Notes under the pieces: generated by a model
Told to the model about the DNA's origin: nothing
Seen by the model: only the letters and a program-made list of their open reading frames with translations
The model's database searches: none
Source: Vanessa cardui
Lineage: Eukaryota > Arthropoda > Insecta > Lepidoptera > Nymphalidae
Length of the DNA: 64,000 bases
Assembly: GCF_905220365.1 (NCBI RefSeq)
Contig: NC_061147.1
Coordinates: 9,238,001-9,302,000 of the forward strand
Reading direction: 5' to 3'
Translations under genes and position numbers: made by a program
Shown: in pieces, positions 41,801-53,800 of the stretch
How the letters are laid out: every line of letters begins with the position of its first letter
Numbering within the stretch: position 1 is the first letter of the stretch

Positions 41801-44800
41801 ACTCGTCCCGGCTTCGTATGGGACATAAGTTTTTTTTAAATGTCTACCTTTTATTTGTATATTTTTTCGACTATTTTTGGGACTTTGTTTTATACTATGT
41901 AGCGATTATGCAAGAGTAATATCTATGCTGATATAATATATATATATATATATATATTATGCTTAAACCGATTGATTCAATTTAAGTTAGGCTCCGATTC
42001 AACAGACATGATTTTTTATTTGTTTTAAAATCGTACGGAACCCTGTAGTGGAAATAAACAAATTTACTTTCGCATTTATAATCATAAGTAAATAAGATTA
42101 TAGAAGCAATTGATAAATACGTAATCTTTATATATTTTATATATTACTTCAAGTTAATAGCTTATTGTCATCTAATCGATTTAATGTTTATTTATATCTG
42201 TGGCATAAAAGATAAAGGTACGATATCGTTACAATATTAAAATAAATAAAGTTATGAGCTTAAAATTTGATAAATATGTGATTCAACAAATTAAACATTG
42301 TACTGCTCAAAACAGGCGCCATGTTGAATTAAAAATCTATAAAGATATCGATATCACTCATAATGAGGATTAGTATTCCAATGATACTCCAATTATCCAA
42401 ATCTGCTCAACCATTGAAATATAATAGTGCAATAGATAATAATATATAATAATATATAATAGTGAGAAACTCATACCACCACAACAATTTTAAAATATAA
42501 TCTATCCCCTAAAAAATGTTTTTATATCAAACATTTATTAAAATGAAAAAGAACTAAAATTTCCCAAAAAATTATGGGTCTCTCTAAAAAATATTTCAAC
42601 AGCAAAAATTTTGACAAATCGTCACATAAAGACAAGGAACCAATGTACTTTATTTTTAATTCCATCGAGTGGGTTTTATCGTTATTCTAATCCCATCCAA
42701 TAAATCTTGCCGACGACAATTTCCAAACAACATTTATGTGACGTTAGTCAAGCAACAATCAATAAAGAAGTTTGACTTACAGCCAAGAAAGTTTCAAGAA
42801 ATTCGGTCAAGAGCTACCTTAGAGGAAATGTTTTTAACTTTAAATTTTAATATATGTATTTCGAAGGAAACTTGTGAGAATTGCGCCTTGTGTGGATCGT
42901 CCAAAACGGAACTATGACGGCCTTGGTGAAAACTTAATACGATAAAACTAGTAAGATCAGAGACGTAGATTTTGACACTGCTCCAAAGAAACCTGTATTT
43001 CACACAATATGGCAAAATACCATCCGACACCATTACCGCCGATCATGAGATGAAGTATTAACGCAAATGAAACACCTGATTTTGAACTCTTTTGGTTACG
43101 CTTATCCATCAAATCAAAATAAAGTTATTCCTTTTTTTAAGTAGGTACATAATTATACTTTGAATCGTCATGACATATAATTAAGGTAATTGAGAGCACT
43201 ATTACTGGAAATCTAGGGTACATTACGTGATTTTTCATGAAAATAAAGAGTGTCAGACAACTTGAAAAGTCAATAGTAATCCTGAAATTTTGATAGTGAT
43301 GATACCTAGATATCAAGCATGCAGGCACATCGAACTAAAAAAAGTAGAAAAATAGAAATCCTCTTTAAAAAGGGTGTACGTAGACCTAAGCGCGACCTTC
43401 AAGAAACACAGAATAAAGAAAGATTATATATCTCTTCAAGTGGTATCCGGATTTTTAAGGACATATATTTGTACAATTGTTATAAATTCGAAAGTTAATC
43501 TGTCTGTTACCTCCTTACCATAACCACTGAACTGATTTAGATGGAATTAGGAGATAGCTTCAGTCCCGAATTGGAACGTTAACTATTATAATGTTGTCTT
43601 AAATTTTCGCGATTATTACACATTTAAATTAAACTAGTTATTACGGATTTTAATCGCGTCAGTCTACCCGTGACCACGAACGCTGTAAAGTGCTCGAAAC
43701 GTCGGGATGTCCAAAAATATAAATTTAATATATAAATAAATAAATAAAATAAAAATAAAAAAGCCTTTTATTCCATGCATAAATTTACATATTACGTTAT
43801 ACATTTTTATTTATTTTTTTTTAAAGTTATATAAAAATAAGGTTTTGAATATTTAAGTAGTTACAATATCGAATTTTTTTTTTTTTTTTTAAATATCTAA
43901 TTTTTGAATTTATAGATAAAGTGTTTCTTCTTGAAAAAACTTGTTTTTGCATGGACCCCTCTCAGGTGAAGGCCTCCTCCAAGGCGTTCCATTCATCTCT
44001 ATTCTTTGCTGTTATTAACCAGCTTGTCCCTGCGATCTTTTTTATGTCGCCCTCCCATCTTGTGTAAGGTCTTCCCGCTCTCCGTTTGCCTGCTGGGCCC
44101 TTCCATTTAGTGACATTTATTGTCCATCTCTCATCAACATAGCGGGCTACATGGCCAGCCCATCTCAGTTTCTGTGATTGGGCATACGACAGCGCATCTA
44201 TCGCTTTTGTGTGATGTCTTATCTTTGTGTGTCGAATCTTGTGTATCTTTTTTATATTGAGCATGCTTCGTTCCATACCCTTCTGGCATGAACTAATTTT
44301 ATTTTTAATTTTTTTCGTGAATTTCCACGTTTGACAGCCATATGTTAAAGAAGGTAGGATGCATGAGTCTAAGATTTTCTTCTTAACTTTAATTGACATG
44401 TTACTTTTGAAAACATATTTTAAGCTCCAATATTTATTCCAGGCGTTTTTAATTCTACGCTCTATTTCCATTTCATTACCATCTTTTATGCAGCTTATTT
44501 GTTTACCAAGATAGATGTATTGGTTCACGTACTCTAGTGGTTCATTTTTTATTTTAATACTCGCCTTAATGCTGTTTGTCATAGCTTTCGTCTTTGAAAG
44601 ATTCATCTCTAGTCCCACCTGTTTGCTATTAGCTTGAAGTGTCTCTAGCATATACTGCAAACCACGGCTGGTCTCTGATAATAATACGATGTCATCTGCG
44701 AATCTTAAGTGGCTTAGGTACTTGCCATTGATGTTCAAGCCGCATGTTTTCCAGTCCAGTTTGTTTATGATGCTTTCTAGTACAGCTATAAAAAGTTTCG

Positions 44801-47800
44801 GGGAGAGTGGATCACCCTGTCTTACTCCTCTCTTTATAGGAAAGCTTTGACCAATTTTTTCTAGCTTAACTTTGCTCGTGCTGTTTCTATATATGCCTTT
44901 TATAATTTTTTTGTACGTATTTTCTATTTTTTGAGCTTCTAGGGCCTCCCAAATACTTTTATGAGATATCGTATCAAATGCTTTTTGGTAGTCGACAAAA
45001 GCGATGTAAAGCGGTCTCTGTTTTTCCTGGTACTTCTCAATTACTAAATCTAGATTATGTATGTGATTCATTGTGGAGAAATTTTTTCGAAAACCTGCTT
45101 GTTCCACCGGTTGCCATTTGTCTAGCGTGCCGCTTATTCTCTTATTTATGATTGAGGAAAAAAGTTTATATAGCGTCGGTAAGAGACTAATGGGTCGGTA
45201 GTTACATATCTCTTGTGGGTCACCTTTTTTATAGAGCAAGATTATATTTGATTCAAGCCATTGCTTTGGTATAATTGCTGTATCTAAGATGAGATTAAAA
45301 AGTTGAACCAATGGCTTGACTAGCAGAGTTCCACCATACCTAATAGCCTCGTTTGTAACTTTGTCTGGACCTGGGCTTTTATCTGATTTTAAACTCTTTA
45401 TTGCTTGAATAATTTCTAATTCATCGATCGGTTTTATTTTTTCTTCGGCACTATTCCTCTGGATCTCTACATTCTCCTGTTTATTTGAATTTGGTAAAGT
45501 ATGTGTATCTGGTTTTTCGCTATATAAGTCTTGGTAGAAGTTTGTGGCAATACTAATAATATCTTTGCGATTGTGTTGTGTTTTTCCCTGCCGTTTCAAT
45601 CCCTCGATCCAGGTTCTATTTGTTCGTAATTGCCTGTTAGCCTTTTTTAGGCTCCCATGACTTTCGACAATTTTTTCTATAGTATTTGTCCTGTAGTTTT
45701 TGTAGTCAAGTTTGAAGTATTTGCTCGTTAGCTTGTATAATGCGCTAAGTTCGTTTTTTTTGGGAACGGGACTTGTTTTTCGTCTTTTGAAGTATCTGCC
45801 TTCTTTTTATAAGTGATAAAGTTCTTTCAGATAGTATCTTTTGTTTTGTAGTGCGTTGATTTTTTGAGTTTGTAGCTTCTAGGCTTTGTTTAATTGCTAA
45901 AACCAGTGAATCATAGCATCCTTGAACATATTTTTAATATACGCGATTAAAATCCGTAATAACTAGTTTTATTTAAATGTTAACTATTATTCTAATTTAC
46001 CCCTCGAGTGGGTAAAATGTGGAGTGACGGAATATGGTATATGTAAAGTTTGGTAAGTCTCAGGCTAAAGCAAGTTCAGCCAGTATCCAAAATTTTGACA
46101 CAGTTCTTATTTTGAATTTATTAACGTTTGTTAAATAATAAATAAACATTACTACTTTTCTATCAATCTTTTTCTCCCAAAAATTAATTCTTTTAATAAG
46201 TGATATATATCCTGTATTATTTTCTCTACAAGTAGGTGGAAAATCTGAAAACGTGAAAGCGTAATCAAATAACATACCTTTGCATTAATAATATTAGTTA
46301 GACATAAGTTTGCAATAACTCCATCATTTTTCTAGTAACTAGCCCAAAAGGATCAAAGTCTTGAGTTCAAAACGGAGTTTAAATTTTTCTTCTGTAGACA
46401 AATCCTCAGCAGAAATTGGTAGTGTCAACACTGCCTCACATTATCAACGACTTATAAGATTATTCCCGGTGGAGTCTAATCTCCAGGTTATCTTTCCGGT
46501 TGTGTCTGTTTATGAGAGTAAGGGATACCTTGCGTAGTTATAAGGTTTCTTAAGAATGGTCATCATAGTCAAAATAGCTCAAGACGGTCCATTATCTAAC
46601 TTACTAATTACTTGGTAGTAGGGCTTCGTGCAAGCCCGTCTGGGTAGGTACCACCCATCCATCAGTTATTCTACCGCCAAATAACAGTACTCCGCATTGT
46701 TGTGTTCCGGTTTGAAGGGTGAGTGAGCCAGTGTAACTACAGGCACAAGGGACATAACGTCTTAGTTCCCAAGGTTGGTGGCACATTGACGATGTAAGGA
46801 ATAGTTAATTTTTCTTATAGCGTCATTGTCTATGGGTGATTGTGACCACTTTCCATCAGGTGGCCCATATGCTCGACCGCCAAACTACACAATAAAAAAA
46901 ATTGGTTACTGAAATAGATCAACAGCACTCATTAGACCTATTGGATGTTCTGATTGATTACAAGGATTTTTTGGAAAAATGGTAATTGAACAGTTATGTT
47001 TAGTGGTAAAACAAATACATCATATGGAGTCACGAAGGCAATTTAAGGTGTGACTTCATGAGAGAAAAGATCAAGAGAGATATAAAAGTCATAATATAAT
47101 ATTATACTTATAGATGAAAACAAAGCGTGGAGTTAATACCTGTTGACTTCCAAGCATGATATATTAATTTAAATAATTGTATTTAACTAACATGACTTTG
47201 TATTTTTTAAATGTTAAAAAAGAGTAACTACTGACTTTCTTGCCGGTTCTTCTCGTTAGAATCTACTTTTCGAACCGGTGGTTCACCGAAATATAAAATG
47301 ACGATTCAAAAGTGCTTGAAAAAGCCTACTTGAATAAAGTTTATTTTGATTTGTTTTGATTTGATATCCCCTTTGACATAAGCTAACATTATGCTAACAT
47401 TATGCTAAAGTAGATTTATAGAAACTATACCGCATTTCGTATATAGGACAAAAAGTTGATATTTTTTATGTGATTTTTTTTTCACAGCACACAAAGCGTC
47501 CGTCATCGCAATGCGACGTTTCATTTCACGTCATACCTCGTAGTTTTTAATACATTGTCATACATTACTATTATGACATGGCAAAAAACCGTTAACCTTA
47601 TGGTTTGTTAAAGATTCATACGTAGGAATATTTTATGATCACATCTCATAGTCGTATTTATTGAAAATATTATAAATCAACAATAAGTGGTCACCACCGC
47701 AAATTTGGCACTGATTAACATATAAACCATCCCTTGCGGTGGAACATATATCAGTAGTATAGATAATTACAACAAGATCCTATTAAGTATCTTGTACTAG

Positions 47801-50800
47801 TTCATCTCTATCTGAGATATTTGGAGAATCTAGTGTCTTGACTACCTCTTTCAAATACTAGTGTCGTGATTAGCAAGCTAATGGTCATTATTGATAAAAA
47901 TTCGCCTATTCGTAAGCAAAACGAATCCTTTCTTGAATATAATAACCAAGCATTAAGCAATCTCTAAGCCTTAAAAATTAGGACGAGAATATAGTAAGAT
48001 ATATGTCGCTATGTTCCTGTTGTATAATCTTATTAAAGGATTTTAAGAGCTATTTTTCAGGCTATTTACCAATTTAACTAAGCTAATGGGACGCCTGCGA
48101 TGCTAATTAGTAATTACACGCAAGAGAATTACGAAGGATAAATTCTCGGTAGAAATGTAAAGTTTTTTAATTCGTTCAAGATCATTATTATTAAGATCTG
48201 AGATGCCCCAGTGGTTAGAACGCGTGCATCTTAACCGATGATTTCGGGTTCAAACCCAGGCCAGCACCACTATATATATTTGTGCTTAATTTGTGTTTAT
48301 AATTTATCTTGTGCTCGTAAAGGAAAACATCATGAGGAAACCTGCATGTGTCTAATTTCATCGAAATTCTACCCCATGTGCATTCCACCCGCTAATCCGC
48401 ATTGGAATAGCTGGGTGGAATATGTTGCAACCCCTCTTCTAAATGGGAGAGGAGGCCTTAACCCAGCAGTGGGAAATTTACAGGCTATTACTTTACTTTT
48501 CAAGATTATTCCATTTTGTGACATTAAAAAGAATATTCTCTGGACTTTTTTACATATACCATTTCAACATTATAGCCGGAAGACGTTCACTCCTTGATAA
48601 AGGTCTCCCAAAAGGAAGATTGTTTGTAAGAAATATGTAAAGACCTGGTTTTTGAATCGCGCTTGCGTTTGGTTCGTCCTAATTTTTTCGATTACCACGT
48701 AGTTGTTATAAGTAGCAGCAGGAAATGTTCTTTTCTTTGTATCTTGAATATATACCATAACTGCCACACTTGGCAGATGAATTGGCAATGAAAAGATAGT
48801 CAGAGAGACGAAATTAGATCGGGTGGTACTCGTCACCACACCCTTCTTTAGTTTTGGTTCTAAGATATGAAGGAGTTTCAACAATGCCTTTTATGTTGGA
48901 CTTTTGAGAAAAAGTCTGAGACTGAATATTTTACAAGAATGGTTTCGCTTCAGGGAAAATCATGAAAATTGTGACTCGAGAAAGCATGTGTCCATTCGTG
49001 AATTAAAGTGAATCACATGGTAACATGACCAAAAAAAAAATGGTCTGTATATCTATCGGCAAAAGAGCTCATTACATTTCCTACTTATCAACCGAATTTC
49101 TTGTTTTTTTTTTTATTTAGGTATAACGAGCTACAGTATTACCAATAAAGAAATTCATGCAAAATCAAAATATTCTTTAGTCACGTGAGATCTTTAAATC
49201 TTCATATTACGGGTATTAACTAAACCGGTTTGGAAAGTAGATTCTCCCGAGAAAATTGTTCAAACACCGCACAAACATTTCACAGGTGTTCGTTGAATAC
49301 TGATTGCTCTCTTTCCGTCATTATTGATTTTATATTCGAAAGACAAAGACAACATTGTTTGCTTAATCACCCCATAAATAACATTCTTAAGCAAACCAAA
49401 AGATTTGTAGGTATATTTTGCCTATGCTTATATTTATACTAAAATGAAGAGACTGTAGATTTATTTTGTTTTGTATTTGTAATCTCCGGAACGAATGTTC
49501 CAATTCTGCTTTCACTGGTCGATTAATCCTGAATGCTATGGAGTATATATTTTATTTACATAGTATTATTTTCTTTATTAATAATATGCATTGCGAAGCT
49601 AGGGTAAGTCATTGGTATTAATAAATTTGGTAATTCCGTCTCAGATTAGAGTGCACTCACTAGATACGTATACATGTTACGATAAAGTGTTTTATCTATG
49701 TATATTTAAATATAGAACACTTGCTTCCGTCGTGATAACTTTATAATAATTGATAAGGTATTACTTCATAAGAAACCTTTTTGGGGCTAAGCTCTGCTCT
49801 CTTCTCGAGGAGAATAGTCAACCACGCCACAGACAAAATTTCATTCGGCACACGTTTTTTAGGACGTTTTTCTTAACCGTCAGTATGTGATTTACTTTTT
49901 GTTATATATTAGTCTAGCGACCCGCCCCGGCTTCGCGAGGGTGCAATACTGATACAAAATTTTCTACAGGATTTCTGTATTTATGACAACACATTAGAAA
50001 CATATAAAATAATCAGTGTTTCTTTTCTATATTGTCCATGTATTATACAAAAACCTTCATCACGAATCACTCAATCTTTTAAAAACAACCGTATAAAAAT
50101 CCGTTGCGTAGTTTTAAAGATATAAGCATACATAGGGATATATATTTTAGGGGAGGCCTATGTCCAGCAGGGGACGTCCTTCGGCTGAAATTATGATGAT
50201 GATGATAGGGACATAGGGACAGAGAAGGCGACTTTATGTTATACTGTGTAGTGATAGTGATAAAACATATCGCAATGAGCCAAAGCAGCACACACGCAGA
50301 GCAAGAACGTTTACTCAGTCTTAATTATGAATTGATGAACCATGACTACGAATTCTTAAGGTTAAATAATGTCGAGCCTCACCACTGCCCAAATTTCAGA
50401 TATATAGTTTAGGATATATTAATACTTTATAATATTCAAGCCCATCTGAAGGTCCAAAGTTGCCACTGCTGGGTTAAGGCACTCCTCTCTCTGTGAGGAT
50501 AAGGTTAGGAGCGTACTTCATCACGCTGTCCAAATCCGCTTTGATTGATTCACATGTGGCAGGATTTCGTTGAAATTAGACACATACAGTTTTCTTCATG
50601 ATATTTTCCGTCATAGCTGAGCTCGTGATGAATTATAAACACAAATTAAGCATATGAAAGTTTATTGGTGCTAACTTGTGTTTACACCCGAAGTTATCGG
50701 TTAAGATAATCATGTATACGACAAACAGCAATGCTCTGTATTATTATTAATGTGTGCGCATATAATTTGAGTAATATTACTGATACAGGGGTATAAAGTA

Positions 50801-53800
50801 GTGCTTTACAAGGCTGATAGCTGAAATTTAACGACATAATCTGAATAAGACCTGATATTACTTTTGACCAATTAAGAGTAAAAAATGGCCTAGAATTAAG
50901 AGGGTTTAATTTGAAGCACCACTCTAGTTAATTGTTGATGATAAATGATTGTTATCTTCACTACTATTACAAATACCAAAATAACTTTTTGTCTGATGCT
51001 CGTAATAAACGATGCCTAGTCTAAACCTCTGAAATTATTTAGATGAAACTTGATACAGATTTAGCTTGAACCCTCACCTTAAAAATTGAAAAGTTGTATG
51101 AAGATTTTCATGGCCGTTTTCCAATGTCGAAGATAAAATTAACATTTTTATTTTCATGGCTATGTAGGCTATTAAAAAAAGGTTTAACTGAACATATTAA
51201 TTAAAGTTTAAAGACAGGATTGTTTAAGAGTTACAGCATCATCATGCTCTTGCCCTTATCCCAGTTTTACTTAGGGTCGGCGCGGAATATCTTTATCATA
51301 CTTCTCTCGTCATCTCACCAGTAACATTCTTTCTAACCATATCGTCTTTCACACAATCCATCCATGACATTATACAGAATGACATTTGATTTAAATAAGA
51401 ATTCAACAATGACAAAGTAATAAGTATGGGACATATAATCCCCCTTAGAGCTAAAGATAGCTTTACGTCCCAAACAATACAACAATCATGATCGAAATCA
51501 AAAGTAAGCTTTGTAAATTGAGTTATTTTTTATTTTGGTTGAGTTGGAATCTTGACTGAAGTTGATATTTGTATTTAATTAAAATAATTGCATGCGCTGT
51601 AAATTAAAATCAAGATATTCTGTAGTCCAGTAGGCTTATAAGATAACTTTTGGTTAATCGTGACAAGGTTTCTTTTATGACATTGGTGACAAACGAGCAG
51701 GAGGCTCACCTGATGGAAAGTGACTACCACCACCCATGGACATCTGCAACACCAGGGGGCTTGCAGGTGCGTTGCCGGCCTTTAAATGTAAAGCTATCAC
51801 TGGTTCGGAAGGGAAATTATACTGAAACGTGGCAAGAAAGTAAGTAGTCACCATTTTCCACAATTTTAATTACAGAGTATACAAGGTAAAAACAATAAAA
51901 TGTTTGTATAACCTGCTAAGAAATCAATAAATACTAAGTCCACGCTTTTTTATCTTTAAAATAATCTTGTATTGAGTAATATGCCTTATTTATCTACTTT
52001 ACTAAAAATAGTTCGTAAATAAAAAGTGAAATTTTATCCCCTATTCTTGAAGTCGGTTAAGAGAACAAAGCGTTCCTCAGCTTCAATGATAAATAATGAT
52101 TCTTTTACCCAAATATACCTGAAATTCACGTAAAATGAATGAAACTAGTTAGAAGTATTCAATGGAATTCAAAAGTTAAAATCGTTAAAAAGACATTTTC
52201 TGAATGAGAGACACTCTCGCCGCTCTCTCGAGAGCTCTTCACTTATTTTCAAAGTATTTTATTTTAACGTACCACGATTTTCAAATGTAGAAAGAATTGT
52301 GGATATTTCTTTTTTTTCTGTGAAATATCAATACAACGTTTTTTATTTGAAGGTGGAATATTTTTGGAACATTGTTTACAGGTAACATATTAAGAATATA
52401 AAATATTTTTAAAAACAAATTTTATATCAAATATTCGTATCTTTGGGTGGACCATTAATTTTTCCGTCCGGAATTCTTTCATCTTGTAATCAATTACTTA
52501 CTATAAAAATGTATTGTCATCGGAATATCCATATTCAGAGTAACTGGTTCCAATTATATTTTGACTTAAACAAACTAACAAACGAACATTGCTAGTTAAA
52601 TAAACTTGAGAAAAGTAAATTTGAGAAAATATAGATATATCTCCCATAAATGTTCATAATTCATCTAGTACTTAAAGGTGAAGGAAAACAACGTGAGGAA
52701 TCCTGCCTGTGTCTTATTTAAATCAAAATCTGCCATATGTGAATCCATCAATCCGATTGGGGCAAAATTGTGGAATAAGCTCCTAAACTTCTTTTCAAAG
52801 GGTGAGGAGGCTTCAGCCCAGCGGTGGGAAATTTACAGGCTATTACTGTACTGTACTCTTCCATGGTGCTTCAATGTTGGTCGGAGTACTAAACAGTTCT
52901 CCCAAAATTTCAATACAAGTTTTATAAACACAAATTAAGCACATGAAGATGAGAGGTGCATGCCTTGGTTTGAACTCGCAACTATATTAACAAAATAATA
53001 TAATATTAATATTATATTATTAACTATTCCTTACACTGTCAATATGCCACTAATTTTGGGAACTAAGATGTAATGTCCCTTGTGCCTGTAGTTACACTGG
53101 CTCACTCACCCTTCAAATAGGAACACAACAAAACTGAGTACTGTTATTTAGCGGTAGAATAACTGATAAGTGGATGGTACCTATCCAGACGGGCTTGCAC
53201 AAAGTCCTACCACCAAGTAGCTGGTGGCTAGACTGTTAGCATAGCACTACTAATAGATATTAATTTTTTTTTTTACGAATAGGACCGGATTTAGAAAACT
53301 TCAGAGACTACAGCCCGGAAGAGTACACAAGGGAATTACTGAAAAAGTTTTAATTATTCAAACACCCGACTAAGAAGTATTCAATTTATTTGGAAAATAA
53401 TAAGGGATTTGTTGCCCCAGGGCGTCTAGGTCTCTTCATCCGATCCTCGTCCAATAATAAATAGAATAAGTAAATACGTGGTCCTTAGGCACGCAGGTTC
53501 AACTAAAACCCACGTCGCCGTTGGTAATATCAAAAGCAATCAATCTTTGCGATATGCAAGATTTTATTCCGCCCTCAGACTTTATCGCTACACGACTTAT
53601 TTTTTAACATAGATATAGATATTGAACAATACCACATAAATTACTCTGATCCCAATATAAGTAGCTAAAACACTGATGTTATGGGAAATCAGATGTAACG
53701 ACGGTACCACAATCATCCAGACCCAAGACAACATACAAAATTAATGAACTTTTCTATATCAACTCGGCCGCTAATCGGACCTGTGTCCTCGGAGTGGCGT

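Larger units (their letters stand above)
43632..45972. mobile_element. second palindromic foldback element, split by a LINE
   Basis: 43632-43732 and 45933-45972 are two parts of an element related to 15509-15670. The outer arms are inverted repeats (AACTAGTTATTACGGATTTT and its complement at the right end), and the left part carries CGAACGCTGTAAAGTGCTCG followed by AAACGTCGGGATG. Unlike the first copy, the left arm jumps from ATCGCG directly to TCAGTCTACCCGTG, so part of that arm is deleted. The LINE at 43733-45932 lies inside. Confidence 0.75.

Noticed and set aside
42669..42917. 82-codon plus-strand frame with CENCALCG
   Set aside because: Two nearby cysteine pairs alone do not make a zinc finger; no flanking coding evidence.
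48238..48597. Repeated MFIIHLVLG/HREETCMCLI-type frames (also 30867, 54680, 61090, 29703, 18382)
   Set aside because: All are readings through SINE-A bodies; their similarity comes from the shared repeat, not from a protein family.
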